From NCBI RefSeq assembly GCF_050943825.1, contig NZ_JBMNPX010000004.1, positions 1 through 64,000 of the forward strand: a stretch of DNA of 64,000 nucleotides, in the 5' to 3' direction. Of this stretch, positions 35,881 to 45,030 are shown one piece after another. The DNA comes from Pseudoflavonifractor sp050943825. Lineage in GTDB: Bacteria; Bacillota; Clostridia; Oscillospirales; Oscillospiraceae. Under the pieces are notes generated by a model, which was not told where the DNA came from, ran no database searches, and was given only the letters and a program-made list of their open reading frames with translations. The first letter of the stretch is position 1. The number at the start of each line of letters is the position of its first letter. The position numbers were made by a program, and so were the translations under genes.

Positions 35881-37091
35881 CCCTGTCCCTCCCCGGAGAT
35901 CAGGAACACCGGGTTCTGGGCGTTCATCATGTGGTAGGGGCCCACAGTTCTGGCCTTGCTGACGGAAATCTGGGCGATCTCCACATTGGCCAGACCCATG
36001 CCCTCAAAGCACCGCATGGCCTCCCCCAGGGTCTCCAGGGTGATGGCGGCTGCCACCACACGGGCGGCGGGGTTCTTGCGCAGCACAATGCCCAGAATCT
36101 CCCCCAGGCTGCCTGAGGTCCCCCCCAGGAACACCCGGTCGGGGGCAGGCAGTCCCTCCAGAGCACCGGGTGCCTCTCCGGCCACCAGGTGGAGGTTGGA
36201 CACGCCGAATCTGGCCTTGTTCTTGGACAGGAGCTCCAGGGCCTCCTGCTTTTTCTCAATGGCGAACACGTCGCCGTCGGGGATGGACCGGGCGCACTCC
36301 ACCGACACCGAGCCGGTGCCGGCGCCCACGTCCCACACCTTCTGGCCCGGCTCCAGGCGGAGCTTGACCAGGGCCAGGGCCCGGACCTCCTCCTTGGTCA
36401 TAGGCACGTCGCCCCGGATAAAGTCCTCATCGGTGAGGGTGGGGATGTAGGCCCTGCCCTTGTCAGGGCTGGAGTTGACCGCCAGCATCACGGCCAGGGG
36501 GTCGAACTCCTCCTCCGCCAGCTCTTCGGCCGTGCCGTAGGTGATGCGCTCGTCCTCATAGGACAGCCGCTCGCCCACCCAGACACTGACCTTGCCCAGG
36601 CCCCTATCCCGCAGGCGGGCGCACAGCTCGGCGGGGCCGCTGCTCCCGCCGGTGAGGAAGAAGGTCTTGGCGTTGCGGCCCACCTCGGCGGCGGCGTCAC
36701 AGCTGCGGCCGTGGGCGCTGACCAGGTGGACGTCCTGCCAGGTGGTGTGAATCCGGGCGCAGAAGTACACCAGACTGCTGATACCGGGGATGGCGATGAC
36801 CTCCCGCTCCTCCTCCAGAAGGGGGTAGAGGTTCTTGGCGCCGCTGTAAAAGCCCACGTCGCCGGACAACAGCACACCCACGGTGCAGCGGTTGTCCTGG
36901 CTGAGGATGCAGTCGGCAATCTCCTGGGCGGGGATAATGGCCTGCGTCTCCTTGCCCTTGTCCTGCCAGGGCTCCAGCAGACGGGGTGCGCCGATGAGCA
37001 GGTCGCAGGCGTCAATGGCGTCGGCGGCATCGGCGGTCAGGGTGCCGCCGTCTCCCATGCCCACGCCGATCAGATAAACCGGGCTCTTCAT
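35877..37091 (-). CDS. cbiET: Fused cobalt-precorrin-7 C5- and C15-methyltransferase/decarboxylase
   Basis: The 404-residue fusion (CobL-like) carries CbiE in residues 1-205 (VYLIGVGMGDGGTLTADA, LLSGDVGFYSGAKNL, IPGISSLVYFCAR) and CbiT in 215-404 (WDVGAGTGSVSVECARSI as the SAM site, VFLGGTSGSLGEIL). It methylates C5 and C15 and decarboxylates the ring-C acetate. AAAGGAG precedes the ATG. Confidence 0.95.
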   Translation of the reverse strand: MKSPVYLIGVGMGDGGTLTADAADAIDACDLLIGAPRLLEPWQDKGKETQAIIPAQEIADCILSQDNRCTVGVLLSGDVGFYSGAKNLYPLLEEEREVIAIPGISSLVYFCARIHTTWQDVHLVSAHGRSCDAAAEVGRNAKTFFLTGGSSGPAELCARLRDRGLGKVSVWVGERLSYEDERITYGTAEELAEEEFDPLAVMLAVNSSPDKGRAYIPTLTDEDFIRGDVPMTKEEVRALALVKLRLEPGQKVWDVGAGTGSVSVECARSIPDGDVFAIEKKQEALELLSKNKARFGVSNLHLVAGEAPGALEGLPAPDRVFLGGTSGSLGEILGIVLRKNPAARVVAAAITLETLGEAMRCFEGMGLANVEIAQISVSKARTVGPYHMMNAQNPVFLISGEGQG

Positions 37092-37106
37092 GGTTCTTTC
37101 TCTCCT

Positions 37107-37862
37107 TTATTTCTCCGTCCAGGGCCGGTTCAGGAAGGATTTCATCTCCAGCATAGTCAGTCCGTCCTCCGGACAGGGGCGGTCGATGAGGAGCAGATCC
37201 GCCCGTACCTCGGCGGCAGCCGCGGCCTTCTGCCAGAAGCCGCCGTTCTTTCCGCTGGCCTTGGTGACCATCACGCTGATGTTGAATTGCTCCATCATGG
37301 CAATGTTGAGCTCCTTGGAAAAGGGGCCCTGCATGCAGATGATGTGTGCCGGGGGGAATCCCAGCTCCAGGCAGCGGTTCAGGGAGTCCAGAGCGGGCAG
37401 CACACGGGGAAATACCCGCTCCCGCAGACCGGGAACTGCATAGCAGTCCAGCTCCTTGCTGCCGGTGGTGAGGAGGATGTTGCCCTCCATGCCCAGCAGC
37501 ATCTCCGCCGCTGTTTTGGCGTCGGGGGCGTGGAACCAGCTCTCATCGTCGGGCACGTCCTCCCGCACCAGCCGGAGATAGGGCACGCCGGCCTCTCCCG
37601 CCGCCGCTTTCAGATTGGCACTGACCACGGAAGCGTAGGGGTGGGTAGCGTCCACCGCGTAGTCAAAATGGCCCGCCGCCAGCAGGGCGGCCATGCCATT
37701 CTGGTCCAGCCGTCCCACATGGACGGTGACACCCGCTCCCTCCGGGACCAGGGTCCCGCCGTACTCGGTGGCGGCGCAGTAGGTCACCTTGTCTCCCCGC
37801 TCATCCAGCCACTGGGCCAGCATGCGGCCCTCGGTGGTGCCGCCGAAGAGCAGAATTTCCAC
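37107..37862 (-). CDS. cbiJ: Cobalt-precorrin-6A reductase
   Basis: The 251-residue NAD(P)H-dependent enzyme starts with GTG, 7 bases after AAGGAGG. It begins EILLFGGTTEGRMLAQWL and has AVDATHPYASVVSANLKAA and TTGSKELDCYA, all characteristic of CbiJ/CobK. It lies between cbiH and cbiET. Confidence 0.94.
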   Translation of the reverse strand: MEILLFGGTTEGRMLAQWLDERGDKVTYCAATEYGGTLVPEGAGVTVHVGRLDQNGMAALLAAGHFDYAVDATHPYASVVSANLKAAAGEAGVPYLRLVREDVPDDESWFHAPDAKTAAEMLLGMEGNILLTTGSKELDCYAVPGLRERVFPRVLPALDSLNRCLELGFPPAHIICMQGPFSKELNIAMMEQFNISVMVTKASGKNGGFWQKAAAAAEVRADLLLIDRPCPEDGLTMLEMKSFLNRPWTEK

Positions 37863-37888
37863 GCTGATTCCTCCTTTTTCCGGGATGC

Positions 37889-38632
37889 TTACTCCTCCCG
37901 GGAACCCACACCCCGGTAGCCACGGGAGGTGACCATCTTGCCGTTCAGGTTCATGGTGGCGCTGCTGCCCACAAACACAGTGGTGAACATGTCCACCTTC
38001 TCGTCTCTCAGCTCAGCCAGGGTGAGGAGCCTGCTCTCCTCGCCCTCACGGCCGATATTGCGCACCCAGCCGCACACGGTGCCCGGGTCCTTGACCTTCA
38101 GCAGGATGTCGCAGGCACGGCGCAGGTGGTCGGGACGGCTGTGGCTCATGGGGTTGTAGATGCACAGGACAAAGTCCGCCTCAGCGGCGCAGGTGAGCCG
38201 CTTCTCAATGAGCTCCCAGGGGGTGAGCAGGTCGGACAGGGACACCACGGCGAAGTCGTGGGTCAGGGGCGCACCCAGAACGGCGGCGCCGCCGCAGGCG
38301 GCGGTAATGCCGGGCACCACCTCGATGTCCACCGGCGGATAGTCCTGGGCTACCTCATAGATGAGGCCCGCCATACCGTACACGCCGGAGTCGCCGGAGC
38401 ACACCATGGCCACATCATGACCCTCCACGGCGGCCTCCACGGCAGCCCGGCACCGGTCCACTTCCTTGCGCATGCCGGTGGAGCGGTACTCCTTGTCGGG
38501 GAACCCGTCCTTAATCAGGGCCACATAGGCGGTGTAGCCCACCACCAGGTCGCAGGCGGCCAGGGCCTCTCTGGCCCGGCCGGTCAGGTCGGCGCCCGCG
38601 CCGGGGCCCAGACCGATTACGGTCACTTTCAT
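37889..38632 (-). CDS. cbiH: Cobalt-factor III / precorrin-3B C17-methyltransferase
   Basis: The 247-residue SAM enzyme contracts the ring while methylating C17. It has KVTVIGLGPGAGADLT, VCSGDSGVYGMAGLIYEV and VPGITAACGGAAVLGAPL, then IYNPMSHSRPDHL. The ATG 7 bases after GGAGG was chosen over an upstream in-frame ATG. No Fe-S extension is present, so it is the short CbiH form. Confidence 0.95.
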   Translation of the reverse strand: MKVTVIGLGPGAGADLTGRAREALAACDLVVGYTAYVALIKDGFPDKEYRSTGMRKEVDRCRAAVEAAVEGHDVAMVCSGDSGVYGMAGLIYEVAQDYPPVDIEVVPGITAACGGAAVLGAPLTHDFAVVSLSDLLTPWELIEKRLTCAAEADFVLCIYNPMSHSRPDHLRRACDILLKVKDPGTVCGWVRNIGREGEESRLLTLAELRDEKVDMFTTVFVGSSATMNLNGKMVTSRGYRGVGSREE

Positions 38633-38674
38633 CCAAAAACCTCCATACGCGCCATAAGGCACGGCATTTTCTTT

Positions 38675-39703
38675 TTATTCAAAGGTGAGCCGCAGGGGCA
38701 GCAGGGCTGCCGCCACGGTGACGCCACCCGCCGCCCGCTTGCGGATGACCAGCTGTCCACCGCCCGTCACAGCGGAGCGCTCGCAAACATTGTCCACCCC
38801 GGTGACCCCTTTCACGAAGTCAGAGGGAGTAAAGTCCCCCTCGGCCCGGAGCAGCTCCTCCGCGCTGTAACAGTTCAGGTTCCAGCCCCGGTGGGCACAG
38901 AAGGCAAGCAGCCCTGCCTCGTCCTTTTTCAAGTCGATGGTGCCCACTCCATCCACCGCCTTTGTGGAAAACCCGTGTTCCGCCAGAGCGGCGTCCACGG
39001 TGGCGGCAATGGCCTCCTCGGTTGTGCCCCGGCGGCAGCCGACACCCAGCCGGAGCACCCGGGGCACCAGACGCAGCCCGGTCTCAAAGGGCAGCGGTTC
39101 CGTCTTTGCGGTGACGGAAAAGCCGATGTTTGCTTCTCCTGCCGTCACTCCCTTGGGCAAAACGCCCTCCACCGGGAATTCACTGGCAAAGCCCACAGTT
39201 TCCCCGGCAAGCAGGGCGGCAGAAATGGCCTTGGCGGCTGTTCTGTCCTCAATGGCGAAGCCCTGCCGGGCGGCCCACTGGTCCACGGCGAAGAGGCCGT
39301 TGACGTCGGTGGCCGTGGAGACCGCCGCCTGTCCGCCGGTGAGGGCGGCAATGCGGCGGGCCAGGTCGTTGGCGCCCCCCACGTGGCCGGACAGAAGAGG
39401 CACCACCCAGCGCCCCGCCTCGTCCACCGCCGCCACGGCGGGGTCGGTGAGCTTGTCCTTCACATGGGGCGCGATAGCCCGGACGGCAATACCGCAGGCC
39501 CCCACGAAGATAAGGCCGTCCGCCCGTGCAAATTCCCGGGCTGTCCAGTCCGCCAGGCTGTCCATGGCGGGCAGGTCCAGCTCCGCAGCCAGCCGGGCAG
39601 GGACGGCCAGGGAGCACGCCTCCCCCTCCGCCGTCAGGGCCACCGCCAGCCGCCGCCCCAGCGCCGCCCCACGGGCGGTGAAGGCGGCCATGGCCAGCTT
39701 CAT
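38675..39703 (-). CDS. cbiG: Cobalt-precorrin-5A hydrolase
   Basis: The 342-residue protein opens the delta-lactone of cobalt-precorrin-5A and releases acetaldehyde. The N-terminal half has FVGACGIAVRAIAPHVKDK and PLLSGHVGGANDLARRIA. The C-terminal CbiG domain has LGVGCRRGTTEEAIAATVDAAL. Its ATG overlaps the cbiF stop. The acetaldehyde released here is a minor point of contact with acetaldehyde chemistry in the microcompartment (inference). Confidence 0.95.
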   Translation of the reverse strand: MKLAMAAFTARGAALGRRLAVALTAEGEACSLAVPARLAAELDLPAMDSLADWTAREFARADGLIFVGACGIAVRAIAPHVKDKLTDPAVAAVDEAGRWVVPLLSGHVGGANDLARRIAALTGGQAAVSTATDVNGLFAVDQWAARQGFAIEDRTAAKAISAALLAGETVGFASEFPVEGVLPKGVTAGEANIGFSVTAKTEPLPFETGLRLVPRVLRLGVGCRRGTTEEAIAATVDAALAEHGFSTKAVDGVGTIDLKKDEAGLLAFCAHRGWNLNCYSAEELLRAEGDFTPSDFVKGVTGVDNVCERSAVTGGGQLVIRKRAAGGVTVAAALLPLRLTFE

Positions 39704-40458
39704 CCCTCGGTCCCCTTCCGGCAGCCGTGGGTGAAGGTGGGGTCGTAGAGCTTGGAGCGCTCATACTCGGTACCCAGGAAGCCGCCCACGGTGATGAGGG
39801 CGGTCTTGGTGACGTGGTTGTCCCTGGCGGTCTGGGCCAGGGTGGACACGGTGCAGCGGTACACCCTCTGGTCGGGCCAGGTGGCCTTGTACACAATGGC
39901 CGCCGGGGTGTCGGGGGAATAGCCGCCCTTCATCAGCTCCTTCTCCACATCCTCCAGCAGACCGGTGGACAGGAAGAGCACCATGGTGCAGCCGTGGGAG
40001 GCCATCTTGGCCAGGGCCTCGCCCTCGGGCACAGGGGTACGGCCCGCCATGCGGGTGATGATAACAGACTGAGATACATCAGGCAGAGTATACTCTGCGT
40101 TGAGGGCTGCGGCGGCTCCGGAGAAGGAGGACACGCCGGGGGTCACGTCATAGGACACGCCCATCTTGTCCAGCTCGTCCATCTGCTCCCGGATGGCGCC
40201 GTAAAGAGAGGGGTCGCCGGTGTGGAGCCGGACGGTGGTCTTGCCCTCCTGCTCGGCCTTCTCCATGACAGCCAGCACTTCCTCCAGGGTCATGGACGCG
40301 CTGTCGTACACGGCGCAGCCCTCCTTGCGCCCCTCCAGCAGGGCCGGGTTCACCAGGGAACCGGCATAGATAATCACGTCGGCCTCAGCCAGCAGCCGGG
40401 CGCCCCGCAGGGTGATGAGATCAGGTGCGCCAGGACCGGCGCCGATAAAGTGTACCAT
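39700..40458 (-). CDS. cbiF: Cobalt-precorrin-4 C11-methyltransferase
   Basis: The 252-residue SAM enzyme shows VHFIGAGPGAPDLITLRGARLL, RLHTGDPSLYGAIREQMDEL and VTPGVSSFSGAAAALNAEYTLP, which mark the CbiF/CobM subgroup. GGAGG stands 9 bases before the ATG. Confidence 0.96.
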   Translation of the reverse strand: MVHFIGAGPGAPDLITLRGARLLAEADVIIYAGSLVNPALLEGRKEGCAVYDSASMTLEEVLAVMEKAEQEGKTTVRLHTGDPSLYGAIREQMDELDKMGVSYDVTPGVSSFSGAAAALNAEYTLPDVSQSVIITRMAGRTPVPEGEALAKMASHGCTMVLFLSTGLLEDVEKELMKGGYSPDTPAAIVYKATWPDQRVYRCTVSTLAQTARDNHVTKTALITVGGFLGTEYERSKLYDPTFTHGCRKGTEG

Positions 40459-40476
40459 ATCAGTGAGCCTCCGTTT

Positions 40477-41631
40477 TTATGTTCTGTCGTTATATTCCGT
40501 CCGGTGGCGCTCCAGCAGCCGCGCCGCACCGGGGGTCTGTCCCAAAATTCCAAACCGGTTGGAGAAGAAGAGGGCCTCAATCTCCATGTCCGCCCCCGCT
40601 CTTGCCTTGAGCCGCCGGTCCAGAGACGTTGCCAAGGAGGCCATCACGGCCTCCTTCAGGCCGGCCTCCTCCAGCAGCTCCACCGCGCCGTCGGTGGTGG
40701 GGGCGTCAAAGACCCGCTCCACCAGCGCCCGGTCACCGCCGCACAGGGCGGTGTGGGCGGCCATGGTCTCTCCCCGGCCGTCGGCGGTGCGGGAGTGGGT
40801 GTTCATGATGCCAGCCGCCACCTTCACCAGCTTGCCCAGATGGCCCACCAGCAGCAGGGACCGGAACCCCAGTCCCCGGGCGTGGTCGATGGCCTCGCCC
40901 ACATAGTTGCTGCACAGAGCCCAGCGGTCCAGCCGCAGGCCCAGCACATCCCGGGAAAAGTCCTCACCGTAGTTGCCGGGAGTGACCAGCACGTCCTCCG
41001 CTCCGCTTGCCCGCACCAGGTCCAGCTCCAGGTGGACTGAGCGGATCAGGGCCTCCTCGCTCATGGGGCGAACAATGCCGCTGGTACCCAGAATGGAGAT
41101 GCCTCCCTCAATGCCCAGCCGTGGGTTAAAGGTCCCCCCTGCCAGCCGCTGGCCCTCAGGCACGGAGATGACGGCCCGCAGGCCACCGGACACGCCCGAC
41201 TCCTTCAGCACAGCCTCGGCCTGCTCCCGGATCATCCGCCTGGGGGTGGAGTTGATGGCCGCCGCGCCCACAGGCTGATCCAGGCCGGGCCTGGTCACCC
41301 GGCCCACGCCCTCGCCGCCGTCAATCTCCACACCGGGTGTATCCGTCCGCTCTACTCTGGCGAAAATCAGGGTACCGTCGGTGACATCCGGGTCGTCGCC
41401 CCCGTCCTTCCGGACGGCGCAGCACGCCCAGCCCGGCCCGGCGGAGAACTCCAGCAGCTCGGCCTCCACCTGGATGCCCGCCGGGGTGTCCACCCGGACG
41501 GCGCTCAGCCGCCGCCCCAGGAGCAGCAGCTCCGCCGCCCCCCGGACCGCAGCCGCAGCGCAGGTGCCGGTGGTATAGCCGCAGCGCAGCTTCTTGTCCC
41601 CCACGTCGATATAGTGTTCCAGCTTTGCCAT
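40477..41631 (-). CDS. cbiD: Cobalt-precorrin-5B C1-methyltransferase
   Basis: The 384-residue enzyme methylates C1. It has the N-terminal CGYTTGTCAAAAVRGA, GIGRVTRPGL-like VGRVTRPGLDQPVG, and NPRLGIEGGISILGTSGIV. GGGAGGCGCT precedes the ATG; a longer frame would run through the riboswitch terminator. It is the first gene of the corrin-ring operon, behind riboswitch 3. Confidence 0.95.
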   Translation of the reverse strand: MAKLEHYIDVGDKKLRCGYTTGTCAAAAVRGAAELLLLGRRLSAVRVDTPAGIQVEAELLEFSAGPGWACCAVRKDGGDDPDVTDGTLIFARVERTDTPGVEIDGGEGVGRVTRPGLDQPVGAAAINSTPRRMIREQAEAVLKESGVSGGLRAVISVPEGQRLAGGTFNPRLGIEGGISILGTSGIVRPMSEEALIRSVHLELDLVRASGAEDVLVTPGNYGEDFSRDVLGLRLDRWALCSNYVGEAIDHARGLGFRSLLLVGHLGKLVKVAAGIMNTHSRTADGRGETMAAHTALCGGDRALVERVFDAPTTDGAVELLEEAGLKEAVMASLATSLDRRLKARAGADMEIEALFFSNRFGILGQTPGAARLLERHRTEYNDRT

Positions 41632-41654
41632 AGCGCCTCCCAGAGCTGACAGAC

Positions 41655-41688
41655 GAAAAACGGGCCCTTTCCAATGGAAAGGGCCCGC
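41655..41688 (-). terminator. Regulated terminator after cobalamin riboswitch 3
   Basis: CGGGCCCTTTCC pairs with GGAAAGGGCCCG over a 4-base loop, followed on the minus strand by TTTTTCGT. It lies between the riboswitch core and cbiD. Confidence 0.88.
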
Positions 41689-41727
41689 GTTTTTACGTAT
41701 GCCAGTACCCTCCACCTCAGAGTACGT

Positions 41728-41895
41728 ACCGAACTGCGGCAGGTCTCCTGGCTTGCGCTTCATCCTCCAGCGTCCCTTCTCGGCCCCTGGCCAATGGACT
41801 GACGCTCTCGTCTGCGCTTACAGTAGAGGTAAGACTGCGCCGGATTTTCACCGGTCTTCCCTGTTAGGCGGCTTTCCGCCGCACCGCGTCCGCAC
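41728..41895 (-). ncRNA. Cobalamin riboswitch 3 (cbiD leader)
   Basis: On the minus strand it reads TAACAGGGAAGACCGGTGAAAATCC in sections, then GCGCAGTCTTACCTCTACTGTAAGC, and later AAGCCAGGAGACCTGCCG, the most conserved B12 riboswitch segment. A promoter lies about 140 bases upstream and a T-run terminator downstream, so it acts on transcription of the long corrin operon. Confidence 0.95.
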
Positions 41896-42036
41896 TTTTG
41901 TATATTCAGCTCAATCGAAGTATGTCGTGTCCATTTATCACGGACGCTTTACTCATTTTCGTTTTCTTGTAAAAGACTACCCAGGAAATTGTGCCATCCG
42001 ATTTGTGCATGATATCCGTTTCCCGGTACGGTTTCC
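41896..42036 (-). other. 5' part of the cbiD leader without assigned function
   Basis: About 140 transcribed bases lie between the presumed start point and the riboswitch core. The stretch is AT-richer than the rest. No gene, small frame with a ribosome site, or strong hairpin is seen. Confidence 0.5.
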
Positions 42037-42065
42037 AGCATAGCACAACTGTCCTTCCAAGGCAA
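42037..42065 (-). promoter_or_regulatory. Promoter of the cbi operon leader
   Basis: On the minus strand TTGCCT (42065-42060), a 17-base spacer and TATGCT (42042-42037). Confidence 0.7.
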
Positions 42066-42123
42066 GCCGTTCGGCGATTTTTCTATCATCGAAAAATAAT
42101 ATGAATCCGCCCTGTTTCATACC

Positions 42124-42158
42124 AAAAAAAGGGGGAACCCGCTGCCTGCGGGCTCCCC
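42124..42158 (-). terminator. Terminator after yajC
   Basis: GGGGGAACCCGC pairs with GCGGGCTCCCC; on the minus strand seven T residues follow. Confidence 0.9.
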
Positions 42159-42173
42159 TCTCTCCGGCATGCT

Positions 42174-42500
42174 TCAGTCATCGTGCTCGATGGGGATGGT
42201 GCGGAGGCGCTTGCTCTTGGCCTTGCCGTCATCCTCACTCAGAATGGCCCACCGGGCCACCTCCAGCTGGGTGCGGTTCTTCCCCACCTCCAGCAGGACA
42301 TGATCCCCGTCCAGCGCCGCCACGGTGCCGTGGATACCGGCCTTGGTGTACACTTTCTCGCCCACCTTCAGGCCGCGCTGAACGCTCTCCTTCTCCTTTT
42401 TCGCCTTACGGTCCGGAATAATAAAGAAAACAACCAGAACCGCTATGAGCACAACCAGAAGAATGGCATACATGATTGTTGTCTGGGTCTGTTCGGGCAT
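42174..42500 (-). CDS. yajC: Preprotein translocase accessory subunit YajC
   Basis: The 108-residue protein has one N-terminal membrane helix (about residues 10-29, AILLVVLIAVLVVFFIIP), then a basic stretch RKAKKEKE and the conserved GLKVGEKVYTKAGIHGTVAALDGDHVLLEV domain. It assists SecDF in the membrane. The ATG after GGAGGAGCAA was chosen. It ends the pocR-like/egsA unit; there is no obvious functional link with those genes. Confidence 0.92.
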   Translation of the reverse strand: MPEQTQTTIMYAILLVVLIAVLVVFFIIPDRKAKKEKESVQRGLKVGEKVYTKAGIHGTVAALDGDHVLLEVGKNRTQLEVARWAILSEDDGKAKSKRLRTIPIEHDD

Positions 42501-42522
42501 TTGCTCCTCCGCCTTTCTCTGG

Positions 42523-43707
42523 TCAGTCCATGTGCTCCAGGACGTACTGAATACTTTGCTCCAGCATACCACAATCAGACAGATAACGCAAGATGGTATA
42601 CCGCTTTTCCGGCGCGCTGGAAGCTCTGATCATATTGGCCAGCGCCTCCTTGCCGGGCAGATGGTCGGTCACGGCGGCGCCGATGCCCGCCTTCACCAGC
42701 ATCTCCCGCACGGCGTCCGAGGCGGGCAGATACTTCTTCAGCTCCTCCCGGATGGGAGAGAGCTCCTCCGGCATGGCCGGGCCCAGCAGGTATTCGTACA
42801 GCAGGGCGGAGATCAGTGTGCCGAAGGCCACGGTTGTGCCGTGGGAGGGGGCCGGACGGCCCTGGTCGATGGCAGACTCCACTAGGTAGTGGGAGAAGAT
42901 GTGCTCGCTGCCCGAGGCGGGGCGGGTATCGGAGCAGAGGGCCATGTTCACGCCGGTGAGGGCCAGGGCGTCAATCAGGGTGCGGATGGCCTCCTGATCA
43001 CGCTCCACAATGCCGTCCAGGCAGTCCAGACAGGCCTGGGAGGTCTTGTCCACAATGTCGGCAATCAGCGGGCAGTAGTAGGCGCCGTCCACATGCCGGG
43101 CCAGAATCCAGTCGGGCAGGGCGGTACGCTTGCCCAGCATGTCGCCGAAGCCGGACTTGATCAGGTCCCAGGGTGCGGTACGCAGCACCTCCAGGTCGGC
43201 AAAGAGGCCCTGGGGGAAGGTGCAGTCCTTGAGCACCTTCTTCTTGCCGCCGATGAGCATACCGGCCACGTCGGAGCCGTAGCCGTCCATGGAGGGGCAG
43301 GTCATCACCAGCACAAAGGGCTTGCCCATCCGGCTGCCCACAAAACGGCCCAGATCGGTGATGGTGCCGCCGCCCACAGCGATGATGCCGTCTGTCTTGG
43401 GGGTCACAGCAAAAACCGCCGTGCCCACCACGGTCTCATCGTTGAAGAGGGTCCCCTGGCTGTCGTACTCCCGGACCGTCAGCTCCCAGCCCTGTTCTTT
43501 GAGATAGGCGGCCAGGCGGTCGTTGATGGCCTCTTTGGTGTGGACGTCGCAGAGCATGACCGCCCGCTTGCCCCCCAGCAGGGCCTCAAACTCGGCAGAC
43601 AGGTCGGTGCGCCACATATCAGTGCAGATTCTGCGCATGGGCACAAAGTGGGTGCGCCCACAGCTGCATTCAAAGGGGTGGTTCAGGTATTGTTCCAGCA
43701 ATTCCAT
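42523..43707 (-). CDS. egsA: sn-Glycerol-1-phosphate dehydrogenase (AraM/EgsA type)
   Basis: The 394-residue protein belongs to the iron-type dehydrogenase superfamily. It shows GIIAVGGGTITDLGRFV (NAD site), TCPSMDGYGSDVAGM with a metal-binding Asp, and the metal histidines in GSEHIFSHYL and APSHGTTVAFG. It reduces dihydroxyacetone phosphate to glycerol 1-phosphate with NAD(P)H. It lies 15 bases after the AraC/PocR regulator gene that adjoins the microcompartment operon. It could consume triose phosphate and NADH arising from deoxysugar breakdown (inference). The substrate could also be a related phospho-polyol. Confidence 0.88.
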   Translation of the reverse strand: MELLEQYLNHPFECSCGRTHFVPMRRICTDMWRTDLSAEFEALLGGKRAVMLCDVHTKEAINDRLAAYLKEQGWELTVREYDSQGTLFNDETVVGTAVFAVTPKTDGIIAVGGGTITDLGRFVGSRMGKPFVLVMTCPSMDGYGSDVAGMLIGGKKKVLKDCTFPQGLFADLEVLRTAPWDLIKSGFGDMLGKRTALPDWILARHVDGAYYCPLIADIVDKTSQACLDCLDGIVERDQEAIRTLIDALALTGVNMALCSDTRPASGSEHIFSHYLVESAIDQGRPAPSHGTTVAFGTLISALLYEYLLGPAMPEELSPIREELKKYLPASDAVREMLVKAGIGAAVTDHLPGKEALANMIRASSAPEKRYTILRYLSDCGMLEQSIQYVLEHMD

Positions 43708-43722
43708 ATGGTTTTCCCCCTG

Positions 43723-44931
43723 TTATTCCAGTTTTCCCTGGCAGTTCCGGTATTTTCCCGGTGAAATGCCCACAATTTTACGAAAGCATTTTGTAAAATA
43801 GCTCTGGTCTACAAAGCCCACCAGGTAGGCCACGTCGGCCAGCTTCACGCTGCTGTCCAGCAGGAGCTGCTTGCTCTTCTCAATCCGCACCTGGATGACA
43901 TAGTTGGAAAAGGTGGTACCTGTCTCCTCCGCAAAGAGCTTGGAGAAGTAGGAGCGGCTGAGATAGACCATTTTGGCGGTGCCCTCCAGGGTAATTTTGG
44001 AGGCGTAGTTCTGCCGGATATAGTTGATGGCCTTGGACACGGCGTAGGAGTGCTTTGTGGCGGCGGCGTCCTGTACATAGGAGGCGTATCCGCTGGCCGC
44101 GGTAGACAGCCAGACACCCATATCCGCTACCGCGGAGCAGGCGGACAGCTCATGAAAATAGGTCTCATTGAGCACGAAGATAGTATCCACTTCCGCGCCC
44201 CCGTCGATAGCCGCCCGGCTCATCATCACCAGCAGTTCCATACACCTGGCTCTTGCCGCCTCCACATTCCCGTTGGTGGAAAAGGAGATATAGCTGAGAA
44301 CCTGGTTGATCTGCTGGCGGGCGCCTTCGTTGTCACCGTCTGAAATCAAATGGACCAGGCGCCGTTCCATTTCAATGGAATAGCCTGTCTGCGTACCATC
44401 TGTGCCGTTGGTGGCAAACCTGAACATCTTGTTGATGAGCTCCCACCGGTTTTCCGTGGGGGAAAAGCCTCTGTCTCTGATGCCGCAGCAGGTGAGCAGC
44501 GCGGCCAGGGTTTCGCCGAAGTGATAGCCCTTACTGGTGCTCATGACAGGAATACGAGCCAACGCGGCGATGGCCTTCTCATCCAGCCCCGGGAAGGAAT
44601 CCCGATCAAACTCGTCCAGCAGGAAGGGTCCGGCCACCACACCGGTGGGAATCCCCATACGGGTGGTGCAGTAGGCGGCCACAAAGATGAAATTGAGCGG
44701 GCAGTAGTAGGTATATCGTCCATCCCACCGCTCTGCCTCCAGGCAGTTGCGCAGGTGGACCTGGAAGCAGTCGCAGTCTCCGTCCCGGCAGGGACAGTTC
44801 TCCTGGCAGAAGGAGGGCGGTCCCTCATAAAACTTTCGCTCCCGGAGATTGAGTACGCAGGTATCCACGCCGCTGATCTCCTTAAAATGGTTGGCGTACT
44901 TCTTTACGCGTTTAAGCAGACTCTCATCCAT
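43723..44931 (-). CDS. AraC-family regulator with PocR-type sensor domain
   Basis: The 402-residue protein has an N-terminal PocR domain (about residues 1-170, with CQENCPCRDGDCDCFQVHLRNCLEAERW holding a cysteine cluster, then YYCPLNFIFVAAY). The C-terminal double helix-turn-helix of the AraC family follows (about 300-398, with LSRSYFSKLFAEETGTTFSNYV and VGFVDQSYFTKCFRKIVGISPGKYR). The PocR domain senses small hydrocarbon derivatives such as 1,2-propanediol in its namesake. The gene sits between the cobalamin cluster and the microcompartment operon, as pocR does in Salmonella. It is the likely activator of the operon starting at 53131. AAAGGA precedes the ATG. Confidence 0.88.
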   Translation of the reverse strand: MDESLLKRVKKYANHFKEISGVDTCVLNLRERKFYEGPPSFCQENCPCRDGDCDCFQVHLRNCLEAERWDGRYTYYCPLNFIFVAAYCTTRMGIPTGVVAGPFLLDEFDRDSFPGLDEKAIAALARIPVMSTSKGYHFGETLAALLTCCGIRDRGFSPTENRWELINKMFRFATNGTDGTQTGYSIEMERRLVHLISDGDNEGARQQINQVLSYISFSTNGNVEAARARCMELLVMMSRAAIDGGAEVDTIFVLNETYFHELSACSAVADMGVWLSTAASGYASYVQDAAATKHSYAVSKAINYIRQNYASKITLEGTAKMVYLSRSYFSKLFAEETGTTFSNYVIQVRIEKSKQLLLDSSVKLADVAYLVGFVDQSYFTKCFRKIVGISPGKYRNCQGKLE

Positions 44932-44962
44932 CCGGGCCTTGTCCTTTCCGCTAAACTAACAA

Positions 44963-44995
44963 GCAGGAGACCTGCGCAGGGCGCAGACCTCCTGC
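44963..44995 (-). terminator. Hairpin at the end of the microcompartment operon
   Basis: GCAGGAGACCTGCGC pairs with GCGCAGACCTCCTGC (one mismatch). The following minus-strand tract TTGTTAGTTT is only moderately T-rich, so read-through into the regulator gene is possible. Confidence 0.65.
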
Positions 44996-45030
44996 CTGAT
45001 ATGAAATCGGCTGTAGTAGTTGTGCGATGC